Source of the DNA: Mycolicibacter arupensis
GTDB lineage: Bacteria > Actinomycetota > Actinomycetes > Mycobacteriales > Mycobacteriaceae
Reading direction: 5' to 3'
Assembly (NCBI RefSeq): GCF_002086515.1
Contig: NZ_MVHH01000023.1
Location: 1 to 62,868 of the forward strand
Length of the DNA stretch: 62,868 nucleotides
Position 1 is the first letter of the stretch; each line of letters opens with the position of its first letter. The position numbers were made by a program, and so were the translations under genes. The notes under the pieces are model-generated. The model made no database searches. It saw only the letters and a list, made by a program, of their open reading frames with translations, and was not told the origin of the DNA. Shown here piece after piece: positions 21,177 to 29,346 of this stretch.

Positions 21177-22718
21177 TCAGCACTTCGCAGCGGTTGGCGG
21201 CAGCGTGCCGTCGACCAGGTACCGCGTCGCGTAACGATCCACGCATTCGTTGCCCTGGAATACCACTGTGTGCTGGGTTCCGTTGAAGGTCAGCAACCCG
21301 CCGCCGAGCTGCTTGGCCAGGTCCACGCCGGCCTGATACGGGGTGGCCGGGTCGCGGGTGGTGGAGACCACCAGCGTCGGCGGCAGATCCGGCACCGAGA
21401 TGGCGTGGGGTTCACTGGTCGGCGGTACCGGCCAGAAGGCGCAGGTGCCCAGCGGGGCGTCGCCGGTGAACTTGCCGTAGCTCATGAATGGCGCCACCTC
21501 GCGTGATCGCTTGTCTTCCTCGATCACCTTGGCGCGGTCGGTGATCGGCGGCTGATCGACGCAGTTGACGGCCACCCGAGCGTCGGTGGCGTTGGTGTAG
21601 TGGCCGCTGGAGTCACGGCGCATGTAGAGGTCGGCCAGGCTCAGCATGATGTCGCCCCGGCCGGCGGCCAGATCGGACAGCCCGTCGTTGAGGTGCGTCC
21701 AGAACGTCGGCGAGTACAGCGCCATGATGGTGCCGACGATCGCATCGCTGTAGCTCAGGCCCCGCGGATCCTTGGTCTTGGCGGGCTTGCCCACCAGCGG
21801 GTCGACCAGGCTGTGGTAGGTGTCGACGGCCTTGGCCGGATCGGTGCCCAGCGGGCAGTCGGCGTCTTTGGCGCAGTCCGCCGCGAAGTCGTCGAAGGCG
21901 CCCTGGAAGGCCTCCGCCTGCCGCAGGTCCTCCTCGATGGGGTCGGCATCGGGGTCCACGGCCCCGTCGAGGATCATCGCGCGCACGTTCTGCGGGTAGG
22001 CCTCGGCGTAGGCCGAGCCGATCCGGGTGCCGTAGGAGTAGCCGAGGTAGGTCAGCTTGTCGTCGCCGAGGCCTTCGCGGATCGCGTCGAGGTCGCGGGC
22101 CACGTTGACGGTGCCGACGTTGGCCAGAAATTCCTTGCCGGTCTTGTCCAGGCAGCGTTCGACGTATTCCTTGGTCTCGTTCTCGATGCGTTCCACGCCG
22201 GCGGGGCTGTAGTCGACCTGGTCCAGGGCCCGCAGCCGGTCGTTCTCCTCGTCGGAGTTGCACCACACCGCGGGCCGTGACGAGGCCACTCCGCGCGGGT
22301 CGAATCCCACCAGGTCGAACTGCTCGCGCACCTGTCGCGGCAGCGAGCTGACCAGACCCACCGCGGTTTCGATCCCGGACTCGCCGGGGCCGCCGGGGTT
22401 GATCACGAGCGAGCCGATCTTGGTCTTGGTGGCCGGGAAACGGATCATGGCCAGCCGGGCGACGGCGCCCTGAGGTTTGGCGTAGTCGACCGGTACGCCG
22501 ATGAAGCCGCACTGCGCGTCGGCGGGCACCTTGATGTTGGTGTCGGCGGTGAAGCGGCACTTGTCCCATTGGACCGGCTGACCGAGCTGCGGCACGGCCA
22601 TGATCGCCTGACCAGGGGTCATTCGGGTGCAGCTGCCGACAAAGAGCGCCACCATGGCGATCGCGAGGCAGGTCAGGGCGGTGCGCGCGGTCCGGTCGCG
22701 GCGGGTCGGCGAACTCAT
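21177..22718 (-). CDS. Hip1/CaeA-type lipoprotein serine hydrolase (alpha/beta hydrolase, TAP-like C-terminal domain)
   Basis: 513 aa from ATG 22718. The N terminus has a lipoprotein signal with lipobox FVGSC. The alpha/beta hydrolase core has oxyanion-region motifs FDPRGVASS and nucleophile elbow GYSYGTRIG (S228, the same number as Hip1). Candidate acid and base are D456 (STTRDPATP) and H483 (NGTQHTVVF). The C-terminal TAP-like domain carries the last two. In M. tuberculosis two tandem homologues (Rv2223c, Rv2224c) sit here, the latter being the cell-envelope protease/esterase Hip1 that processes GroEL2; here there is one. Function as Hip1 is inferred from context and length. Confidence 0.9.
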   Translation of the reverse strand: MSSPTRRDRTARTALTCLAIAMVALFVGSCTRMTPGQAIMAVPQLGQPVQWDKCRFTADTNIKVPADAQCGFIGVPVDYAKPQGAVARLAMIRFPATKTKIGSLVINPGGPGESGIETAVGLVSSLPRQVREQFDLVGFDPRGVASSRPAVWCNSDEENDRLRALDQVDYSPAGVERIENETKEYVERCLDKTGKEFLANVGTVNVARDLDAIREGLGDDKLTYLGYSYGTRIGSAYAEAYPQNVRAMILDGAVDPDADPIEEDLRQAEAFQGAFDDFAADCAKDADCPLGTDPAKAVDTYHSLVDPLVGKPAKTKDPRGLSYSDAIVGTIMALYSPTFWTHLNDGLSDLAAGRGDIMLSLADLYMRRDSSGHYTNATDARVAVNCVDQPPITDRAKVIEEDKRSREVAPFMSYGKFTGDAPLGTCAFWPVPPTSEPHAISVPDLPPTLVVSTTRDPATPYQAGVDLAKQLGGGLLTFNGTQHTVVFQGNECVDRYATRYLVDGTLPPTAAKC

Positions 22719-22911
22719 GACACCACATGCTGCCATGCACGCCGGAGCAAGCCCGGGCACCCGGTGCGCTCAGCGCGTTGGCGGTGTGAGGAAATCCACT
22801 CCACTAGCTGGTTCAGCTGCGCCGCGGCAAGTGGCAGACTGGTTCAGTCAGACGACCCGGGGACCCGGTTAAGGGCTTCGAGGATCGACCCGACCACATC
22901 GAGGGATAACG

Positions 22912-23751
22912 ATGTCTGAGCACGTTTATGGCGCTTCTCCTGAGCCTGTCCGCATTGCACCGCAGACCCGCGTCCATCATCTGCAGCAGATGAAGAACGA
23001 GGGCCGTAAGTGGGGCATGTTGACGGCCTACGACTACTCCTCCGCACGCGTCTTCGACGACGCTGGCATCCCGGTGCTGTTGGTCGGGGACTCGGCGGCC
23101 AATGTGGTCTACGGCTATGACAGCACCGTTCCGATCACTATCGACGAGTTGATCCCGCTGGTGCGGGCGGTGGTACGCGGTGCCCCGCATGCGCTGGTGG
23201 TGGCCGACCTGCCGTTCGGCTCCTACGAGGGAGGGCCGGCCGCGGCACTGGCGACGGCGACCCGCTTCATGAAGGAGGGCGGCGCGCACGCGGTCAAGTT
23301 GGAGGGCGGCGAGCGGGTGGCCGACCAGATCGCCACACTCTCGGCGGCCGGCATCCCGGTGATGGCGCACATCGGGTTCACCCCGCAGAGCGTGAACACC
23401 CTGGGCGGCTTCCGGGTGCAGGGACGTGGGGATGCCGCCGAGCAGACCGTTCACGATGCGATCGCGGTGGCCGAGGCCGGTGCGTTCGCGGTGGTGATGG
23501 AGATGGTGCCCGCGGAGCTGGCGACCCAGATCACCGGCAAGCTGACCATCCCCACCGTCGGGATCGGCGCCGGGCCCAACTGCGACGCTCAAGTTCTGGT
23601 GTGGCAGGACATGGCCGGGATGACCACCGGCAAGACCGCCCGGTTCGTCAAGCGCTTCGGTGAAGTGGGTGCTGAATTGCGCCGCGCGGCAACACAGTAC
23701 GCCGACGAGGTGGCGGCAGGCACCTTCCCGGCCGAGGAGCACTGCTTCTAG
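22912..23751 (+). CDS. panB: 3-methyl-2-oxobutanoate hydroxymethyltransferase PanB
   Basis: First committed step of pantothenate (CoA) synthesis: hydroxymethyl transfer from methylene-THF to alpha-ketoisovalerate. 279 aa versus 281 in M. tuberculosis. Metal and substrate motifs are present: [11 protein letters not shown] (Asp ligand), LPFGSYEGG, the catalytic-Glu region '[15 protein letters not shown]', and the [15 protein letters not shown] signature. Its keto-acid substrate is the one interconverted with valine by IlvE. ATG start at 22912, divergent from the Hip1-type gene with a 193-bp shared promoter region. Confidence 0.97.
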   Translation: MSEHVYGASPEPVRIAPQTRVHHLQQMKNEGRKWGMLTAYDYSSARVFDDAGIPVLLVGDSAANVVYGYDSTVPITIDELIPLVRAVVRGAPHALVVADLPFGSYEGGPAAALATATRFMKEGGAHAVKLEGGERVADQIATLSAAGIPVMAHIGFTPQSVNTLGGFRVQGRGDAAEQTVHDAIAVAEAGAFAVVMEMVPAELATQITGKLTIPTVGIGAGPNCDAQVLVWQDMAGMTTGKTARFVKRFGEVGAELRRAATQYADEVAAGTFPAEEHCF

Positions 23752-23793
23752 AAAGCCCTGTCCGGGCGATCAGGGTGTGACAGGCTGGAGAGC

Positions 23794-25209
23794 GTGTCCG
23801 CAGCCGACCCGAAAGCCTCGCGGTATCGCGAGGTGGAGCGCAAGTTCGACGTTGACGCCTCCGCCATGTCGCCGTCCTTCGACGGCATCGCCGGGGTTGC
23901 CCGAGTCGAACGGTTGCCCGCGCAGGATCTGGCGGCGGTCTACTTCGACACTGCCGGCCACGACCTGGCGGCCCGCAAGGTCACGCTGCGCCGGCGCACG
24001 GGCGGTCCCGATGCCGGCTGGCACCTTAAGCTGCCGGCCGGGCCGGACACCCGCACCGAGGTACGCGCTCCCCTGGGCCCCGATATTCCCGGCGAACTGC
24101 TCGACGTGGTCATGGCTATCGTGCGTGATAGGCCCCTGGCGCCCGTCGCACAGATCCGCACCGCCCGCGAGTTGGTGGTGCTGCGCGACGATCACGGCGA
24201 GGTGTTGGCCGAATTCTGCGACGATCAGGTCACCGCGTCGGCCGAGGGCCCCGACCCCGCGCCCGCCGAACAGCGCTGGCGGGAATGGGAATTGGAGCTG
24301 GGCTGCGGGGACCACAAGCTGCTGGACCGGCTGGGCAACCGGCTGGTGGACACCGGCGCCAAGCCGGCCGGCCACGGCTCCAAACTGGCCAAGGTGCTCG
24401 GCACTGCGCCTGTGACCGCGCACCCCACCGATCGCCTGCACCGTGCGCTGGCCGACCAGATCGAGCAGCTGCTGGTGTGGGATCGGGCGATGCGCGCCGA
24501 TGCCGACGACGCGGTGCATCAGATGCGGGTCACCATCCGGCGGATCCGCAGCCTGCTGCACGGCGAAGAAGCCGCACACGCCCCCCTGCTGGGTGAGCTG
24601 AAGGAATTAGGTGCGGTGCTGGGTGTGGCGCGCGACGCCGAGGTCCTGGCCCAGCGTTATCAGCAGGCGCTCGATGAGCTGGCGCCCGAGCTGGTCCGCG
24701 GCCCGGTCCGCGAGCGGCTTGTCGAAGGTTCGCTGCGCCGCTATGACACCGGACGACGGCGCAGCCTGGCCGCGATGCACTCCCCGCGATACTTCCGCCT
24801 GCTCGACGGCCTCGATGAGCTGATCAGCGCGCCGGATGCCGAGCGGTCGGCGCCCGTGGGCAGTGCCTATCGGCGGCTGCGCAAGGCGGTGAAGGCCGCC
24901 AAAAAGGCCGCCGACCGCGACGCCGCGCTGCATCGGATCCGCAAGGCAGCCAAGCGGCTGCGCTACGCGGCGTCGGCGGCGAATAAGACGAAGATCGCCA
25001 AGCGGGCGAAGGCGATTCAGACCCTGCTGGGCGATCACCAGGACAGCGTGGTCAGCCGGGCGCATCTGCTGCGGCAGGCCGATGCCGCGACTGCCGCCGG
25101 GGAGGACACCTTCACCTACGGGCTGCTGTATGCGCGCGAGGCCGACCTTGCCGCGCAGTGTCGTGCCAAGTTGCGGCCCGCGCTACGCAAACTCGACCGG
25201 GCGGTTTAG
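23794..25209 (+). CDS. CYTH-CHAD domain protein (Rv2226-like)
   Basis: 471 aa. The N-terminal CYTH (triphosphate tunnel) domain opens with the signature E-x-E-x-K at E13/E15/K17 (EVERKFD) and continues with alternating charged strands such as VTLRRRTGGPDAGWHLKLP. From about residue 215 a helical CHAD domain begins, with conserved histidines and basic residues (VHQMRVTIRRIRSLL, LHRIRKAAKRLRYA) that bind polyphosphate. Likely a cytosolic triphosphatase or polyphosphate-binding protein. GTG start at 23794. The stop codon lies inside the first unit of a palindromic tandem repeat. Confidence 0.92.
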   Translation: MSAADPKASRYREVERKFDVDASAMSPSFDGIAGVARVERLPAQDLAAVYFDTAGHDLAARKVTLRRRTGGPDAGWHLKLPAGPDTRTEVRAPLGPDIPGELLDVVMAIVRDRPLAPVAQIRTARELVVLRDDHGEVLAEFCDDQVTASAEGPDPAPAEQRWREWELELGCGDHKLLDRLGNRLVDTGAKPAGHGSKLAKVLGTAPVTAHPTDRLHRALADQIEQLLVWDRAMRADADDAVHQMRVTIRRIRSLLHGEEAAHAPLLGELKELGAVLGVARDAEVLAQRYQQALDELAPELVRGPVRERLVEGSLRRYDTGRRRSLAAMHSPRYFRLLDGLDELISAPDAERSAPVGSAYRRLRKAVKAAKKAADRDAALHRIRKAAKRLRYAASAANKTKIAKRAKAIQTLLGDHQDSVVSRAHLLRQADAATAAGEDTFTYGLLYAREADLAAQCRAKLRPALRKLDRAV

Positions 25210-25313
25210 CGAGGCTCGACGCAGGAGAGCCGAAGCTGGAACCGCCCCATGGTCCGGGCGGTTTAGCGAGGCTCGACGCAGGAGAGCCGAGACTCAGAAC
25301 CGCCCCATGGGCC
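25199..25313. repeat. Two tandem copies of a 57/58-bp palindromic repeat between convergent genes
   Basis: Unit 1 at 25199-25255 and unit 2 at 25256-25313 are nearly identical; a degenerate third start follows at 25314. Each unit begins GGGCGGTT and has AACCGCCC near its end, enclosing an inner GGCTC/GAGCC stem, so each can fold as a nested hairpin. The CYTH-CHAD stop (TAG) lies in unit 1, and the stop of the opposing hypothetical gene (TGA) lies in unit 2. It may act as a bidirectional terminator or be a small mobile palindromic element. Confidence 0.8.
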
Positions 25314-25854
25314 GGGGCTGTTCACTAAGGCTCGATGACGGCGCCGTACCGCGGGCGCTGGGCGGCGTGCTGCCGTTAGCCAGAGAAGGCGCCTTGTCCC
25401 CTGCGGATGTGCCCGCCAGTGCGTCCAGTACCCGATCGATGAACCGGTCGGCATTGCCGCGAAGGCTGTCGTTCGTGTGTTGGGTCGTGTCGACCACAAT
25501 CGCATTCCCCGATGCGAAGCGCACCCGGGCGGCGCGCCGGTACGTTCGCTCTCCGAAAGCGTCCATCGATCCGCAGACACTGACATCGACCCCAGTGACC
25601 TGATTCAGCGGCCGGATCAGGCAATCGAGACTCTGCTCCTCCGCAGCGTCCGCAAGGTAATCCAGCTGTCCGATCACGTGTCTGTCGATCCAAACAAGAC
25701 GGCACTGCCGATCGGGTAGCAACTCGCGAGCGAAACCTTCAACCGGCCAGCGCCTCACCAGCTCGCCGATCTGCTCGACCACGATCCTCGGCGGACGCGA
25801 CCAATCCGGGAATACGTCCCGGGCGATCTGCCGGAGCTGTTCTTCGCTCGTCAT
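25294..25854 (-). CDS. Hypothetical protein
   Basis: 186 aa from ATG 25854 (a TTG three codons upstream is possible). I do not recognise a family. An N-terminal helical part (MTSEEQLRQIARDVFPDW) precedes a mixed alpha/beta region with LVWIDRHVIGQ and VCGSMDAFGERTYRRAARVRF, then a low-complexity Ser/Thr/Pro-rich tail. The last residues (EQPRPMGRF) are encoded by the palindromic repeat, so the C terminus has been fixed or changed by that element. The gene lies outside the rnpB-flanked island, between the repeat and the distal attachment copy. Confidence 0.6.
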   Translation of the reverse strand: MTSEEQLRQIARDVFPDWSRPPRIVVEQIGELVRRWPVEGFARELLPDRQCRLVWIDRHVIGQLDYLADAAEEQSLDCLIRPLNQVTGVDVSVCGSMDAFGERTYRRAARVRFASGNAIVVDTTQHTNDSLRGNADRFIDRVLDALAGTSAGDKAPSLANGSTPPSARGTAPSSSLSEQPRPMGRF

Positions 25855-25982
25855 GGACGACAAGTTAACCCGTAATCACCACCTCGCGCAGTCCTGGGTG
25901 GCAGTGTGAGGACTTGGTAACGGCCTGGGAACTCCGATGCCGTCGAGACAGCTCCGAAGGGGCACGCGCTGGTTAGCGTTGC

Positions 25983-26011
25983 GGGGCGGACGAGTTGGCC
26001 TGTAAGCCGGA
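25983..26011. repeat. Distal attachment-site copy: 29-bp duplicate of the rnpB 3' end
   Basis: Identical over 29 bases to 28439-28467, the last bases of the RNase P RNA gene (contains GGACGAGTTGGCC on the plus strand). Identity breaks at both sides (C/T at the left edge, G/T at the right edge). It has no rnpB body attached, so it is the outer att site left by site-specific integration. Confidence 0.85.
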
Positions 26012-26077
26012 GTATGACCCCTGCGCGTTTGCGTTCGCGAGCTGTGTTGGTTAATCCGGAAAAGGCAGCTCAGAGCG

Positions 26078-26473
26078 TTGGCTCCATTGGTCGTCGATGG
26101 CGAATGCTGGACCTACTGCGGACGGACTGCCGGTACGCCGCACGCCCGCCGCGCCGGCACTGCGAAGACGTCGCCCAGGCGCTCGACATCGCGGCGGTGC
26201 CGTGGCTCGACGTGGCGTGAACGGCCCGCGCCCCCTACCGCTGCCGCCAGCGCGGCCAGCCCGATCGCGTCGTACCTTGCAGCCGAGGCCGCGGAGGCCG
26301 GTCGCCATCGACCCTCGCAACCCGTCGAGGGCATCTGGTCTTCATGCTCGGATCGCGGAACCGCACGGTGCAAATGCTTGTCGGGCACTTCGTCGGTCGC
26401 GACAACGGAGCGGTACACCGAGGTCGACGACGCTGATATACGCGCCGTGGTGATGTCGGCGCTTACCGAATAG
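26078..26473 (+). pseudogene. Decayed tyrosine recombinase (phage-type integrase), C-terminal remnant
   Basis: The frame ends SSVATTERYTEVDDADIRAV, the classic C-terminal stretch of tyrosine recombinases in actinobacterial elements: the nucleophilic Tyr sits in ATTERYT, normally preceded by LLGHSS. Here the preceding bases encode RTVQMLVGH in the +1 frame; one extra T in GGGCACTTCGTCGG (near 26388-26396) separates the two. Further upstream only scattered similarity remains and no N-terminal domain is visible. So the gene is truncated and frameshifted. Its place beside the distal rnpB repeat fits an integrase next to its att site. Confidence 0.75.
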
Positions 26474-26474
26474 C

Positions 26475-26681
26475 TCAGGCGCCTATCTCATCGGGCCTCA
26501 CATACTGCGAAGGCCACGGCGTTCGATATGCGGCTTCCTGAGATACCCGGTACTCGTCGATCGACGACACCCACACCACCGGCATATCTCTGCCGGGCAC
26601 TTCGTCGCTCACCGAAATCATCGGCACCTGCTCACCGCTTGCGGTTGTGACCTGCACCCTCATACCTGCGTGAATGCCCAT
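26475..26681 (-). CDS. Small phage/plasmid-type protein of unknown function
   Basis: 68 aa from ATG 26681. The pattern GMRVQVTTASGEQVPMISV, then 'EVPGRDMPVVWVSSIDEY' and a closing PWP motif resembles a family of short proteins common in actinobacterial phages and plasmids, beginning with a small beta domain. Function unknown. Its frame continues upstream to 26894, but that would overlap the divergent DUF5343 gene. The stop lies two bases from the integrase remnant's stop (convergent). Confidence 0.55.
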   Translation of the reverse strand: MGIHAGMRVQVTTASGEQVPMISVSDEVPGRDMPVVWVSSIDEYRVSQEAAYRTPWPSQYVRPDEIGA

Positions 26682-26738
26682 ATCGATGATCTTGGCGCAT
26701 GCCACTTCGTCGGTAAAGAAGTATCTACCGCGTCTTGG

Positions 26739-26764
26739 CTTGTGGCATGCACTTGTGGCATGTA
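26739..26764. promoter_or_regulatory. Tandem 13-bp repeat in the divergent promoter of the DUF5343 gene
   Basis: CTTGTGGCATGCA followed directly by CTTGTGGCATGTA, 44 bp upstream of the DUF5343 start. A possible promoter uses TTGTGG (26740-26745) and TAAAGT (26763-26768) with a 17-bp spacer, so the repeat would overlap both elements. It looks like a regulator site; the regulator is not known. Confidence 0.45.
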
Positions 26765-26807
26765 AAGTGAGTGCCTGCCAGAGCGAATGAAGGAGAGGGA
26801 GAGCGAC

Positions 26808-27626
26808 ATGGCTGATGACGATCGCGGGGACTTCAAACCGCCGTACCTGCCGTTCGCCACGCTGTGGAACTTCGTCGGTGAGCTGGCGGCTCATCCCCTA
26901 CCGCCGGCGATCGATCGGTCGCTTATGGGCACGAAATCGGGCTCTGATCAGGTCAACATCATGGCCACGCTGCGCACCTTCGGCATGATCGACGACGACC
27001 GCAAGGTCCAGCCCGCATTTGTCGATTTCGCTGTGGCTGACGAAACCGCCCGCAAGAAATACCTTCGCGTGCTGGTCGAGAAGTACTACGCCGATGCGCT
27101 CGCAGTGTCCTCGCAGAACGGCACAGAGCAGCAGCTCCATGAATGCTTCCGTGACACATACGGGATCGACGGCGCCGACACGCGCCGCAAAGCAGTGACG
27201 TTCTTTCTACATGCCGCACGGCGTGCCGACATTCCGCTGAGCCCTCACTTTCCGAGCACCCGACCGGGGTCCGGGTCGCCAGGTCAGAGGCGCAAGAGCC
27301 CGAAGAAACGGGCAAGCAACGGCGGCAACAGCGGCAGCAGCAGTGGTAACGCTGCCGAGCGCGGCGAGACGACGCTGCCCCCGAAGTCTGAGTACGAAAC
27401 CAGCGTCCAGCTGCAAACGGGCGGCACCATGTCGTTGACGGTCAACGTCAACCCGCTCAACCTGCGCGGTGAGGATCGCAAGTTCTTCTACGAGGTCGTC
27501 GACATGCTCGCCGATTATGCGGAGAGGCACCAGATCAACCAGACGGATGGCGACACCGACAAAAACGGCCCTTCCGAAGAAGGGCCGTCGGGCCAACCGT
27601 CCGAAGACGGCGGCGGGGTTACGTGA
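26808..27626 (+). CDS. DUF5343 domain protein
   Basis: 272 aa from ATG 26808, chosen because AAGGAGAGGGAG lies just upstream; ATG 26787 would sit before that site. The N-terminal 150 residues match the DUF5343 pattern: PPYLPFATLWNFVGEL, then 'GSDQVNIMATLRTFGMIDDD' and a helical region to FFLHAARRADIPLSPHF. This part looks like a winged-helix-type fold. A basic Ser/Asn/Gly-rich linker (about 155-190) leads to a short C-terminal domain with two strands (VQLQTGGTMSLTVNVNPLNL) and a helix, then an acidic tail. Molecular function unknown. It is 69 bp upstream of the NYN gene, same strand. Confidence 0.8.
   Translation: MADDDRGDFKPPYLPFATLWNFVGELAAHPLPPAIDRSLMGTKSGSDQVNIMATLRTFGMIDDDRKVQPAFVDFAVADETARKKYLRVLVEKYYADALAVSSQNGTEQQLHECFRDTYGIDGADTRRKAVTFFLHAARRADIPLSPHFPSTRPGSGSPGQRRKSPKKRASNGGNSGSSSGNAAERGETTLPPKSEYETSVQLQTGGTMSLTVNVNPLNLRGEDRKFFYEVVDMLADYAERHQINQTDGDTDKNGPSEEGPSGQPSEDGGGVT
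27565..27588 (+). other. Strong hairpin inside the 3' end of the DUF5343 gene
   Basis: Perfect 10-bp stem ACGGCCCTTC/GAAGGGCCGT closed by a CGAA tetraloop, 38 nt before the stop codon. No T-tract follows. It could attenuate transcription, or stabilise or mark a cleavage site between the DUF5343 and NYN parts of a shared mRNA. Confidence 0.6.
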
Positions 27627-27695
27627 ATACTATAACTGATCTACAGGGTGAAGTCATTCCCCATATGGCGCTCTGGCGTGTGGGCGGTGGCTGCC

Positions 27696-28316
27696 GTGGC
27701 TGAGACGCTGGCCGTCTACGTCGACGGCTTCAATCTGTATCACGGTCTGCACCAGGCGACTGCTCGGAAGCATCTTTGGCTGGACCTGGGCGCCCTCGCG
27801 CAAAGCCTCCGGCCGCAGAGCGTACTGACCAAGGTCATGTACTTCACCGCGCCGGTCCTCAACGATACTGCCGGGCTGTCGAACCAGCAGGACTACCTCG
27901 CCGCGTTGGTGGCGCAGAACCCTGGCTTGATCGAAGTAGTTCAGGGGCGCTACCAGTCGAAGACCAAGAACTGCGGGCGGTGCGGCAACTCGTGGACCGC
28001 TTACGAGGAGAAAGAGACTGACGTCAACATCGCTGTCAATCTCGTCGCCGACGCTGCCAACAAGCTGACTAACGCGGCGTTGATCATCTCAGCCGACAGC
28101 GACCTTGCCCCCGGTGTCCGGCTCGCGCGGCAGCTGAATCCCGCCCTCTTCGTCGCCGCTGCATTTCCACCACGGCGCGTCTCGAACGAACTCATGACGT
28201 TGATGCCTGCGTCATTCCATATCGGCATGAGGAAGATCCGTAGCAGCCAGCTTCCTGCGACTGTGGTCGATGCGGCCACAGGCAAGCAGTGGAGGCGACC
28301 CGCCAAGTGGCGCTAA
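27696..28316 (+). CDS. NYN-domain (PIN-like, LabA/DUF88 type) putative RNase
   Basis: 206 aa from GTG 27696 (MAETLAVYVDGFNLYHG); an upstream GTG at 27648 is also possible. The NYN nuclease acidic residues are visible: D10 in VYVDGFNLY, D109 in EKETDVNIAV, and D134/D136 in ISADSDLAPG. A CxxC pair (C93, C96 in NCGRCGNSW) sits just before the second acidic motif, a half zinc-ribbon found in some members. Metal-dependent RNA cleavage is expected for this fold. The gene is the last in the island, ends 123 bp from the rnpB-proximal att site, and follows the DUF5343 gene on the same strand. Confidence 0.85.
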   Translation: MAETLAVYVDGFNLYHGLHQATARKHLWLDLGALAQSLRPQSVLTKVMYFTAPVLNDTAGLSNQQDYLAALVAQNPGLIEVVQGRYQSKTKNCGRCGNSWTAYEEKETDVNIAVNLVADAANKLTNAALIISADSDLAPGVRLARQLNPALFVAAAFPPRRVSNELMTLMPASFHIGMRKIRSSQLPATVVDAATGKQWRRPAKWR

Positions 28317-28439
28317 GCCTACAGCCACCTGTGGCCCGACTCCGACGACCGGACGCGAGACGCGATCGACTCGGTGCTCGCATCACCTACTGCGGACGGT
28401 AGTGAACCCGACCCGCTGAACGTGCAGCTCACCATTGTG

Positions 28440-28836
<397 letters not shown>

Positions 28837-28855
28837 GCTGATCACCGTACTACGC

Positions 28856-29341
28856 CTAACCCCGAGAAGCCGCACCGTAAACGGCGACCACCACCGAACG
28901 GTCCAGGCTGTTCTCCGACCACACCCCGATCGCGGTGTTGGCGCAGTCCGACATCACCGCCAGATCCCGCGGGTTGTAGTACCAGCGGTTAAGGATCTCG
29001 ATGCCGCTGATAGCCACCGCCGGGTTGATCGCGACGGTTTGGGCGACGGGCCCCGGGAACCCGGCGGCCTGCGCCCGGGTCTGCGGAGTGGAGCCGTCCG
29101 AGCCCAGATCGCCGTCCAGATCTCGATTCGCGAGAACATCTTTGGCGTGCCACTCCGCGGCGAGCACCAGCCGCGGGTCTGCCATCACCTTTTCTGCGCA
29201 ACCGGCCTGATGATGAATGGTGTAGACGTTGGTCACCACGCTGTCGTTGAGGCGCGAGTTGTCGGCGCCGGCCACCGGAACCGTCGCAGCACCGACCATC
29301 GCGATCAGCAGCACCGCCGCGTGGTGCACACCGAATCTCAT
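28856..29341 (-). CDS. Small exported protein, CAP/SCP-like, last gene of the mce operon
   Basis: 161 aa from ATG 29341. A signal peptide is clear (HHAAVLLIAMVGAATVPVAGA). The mature part contains LAAEWHAKDVLANRDLDGDLG and 'PAVAISGIEILNRWYYNP', which resembles the shortened CAP/SCP-like exported proteins of mycobacteria, with two cysteines (AGCAEK and SDCANTAIGVW) that could form a disulfide. The CAP assignment is tentative. Its start lies 5 bp downstream of the preceding mce-associated gene, so it belongs to the mce transcription unit, and rnpB begins 20 bp after it. Confidence 0.7.
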   Translation of the reverse strand: MRFGVHHAAVLLIAMVGAATVPVAGADNSRLNDSVVTNVYTIHHQAGCAEKVMADPRLVLAAEWHAKDVLANRDLDGDLGSDGSTPQTRAQAAGFPGPVAQTVAINPAVAISGIEILNRWYYNPRDLAVMSDCANTAIGVWSENSLDRSVVVAVYGAASRG

Positions 29342-29346
29342 CTGCG

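Noticed and set aside
25082..25603. Plus-strand frame with a repeated peptide (RFSEARRRRAE)
   Set aside because: The repeat in the protein is just the palindromic DNA repeat translated; the frame overlaps the CYTH-CHAD end and the opposite gene.
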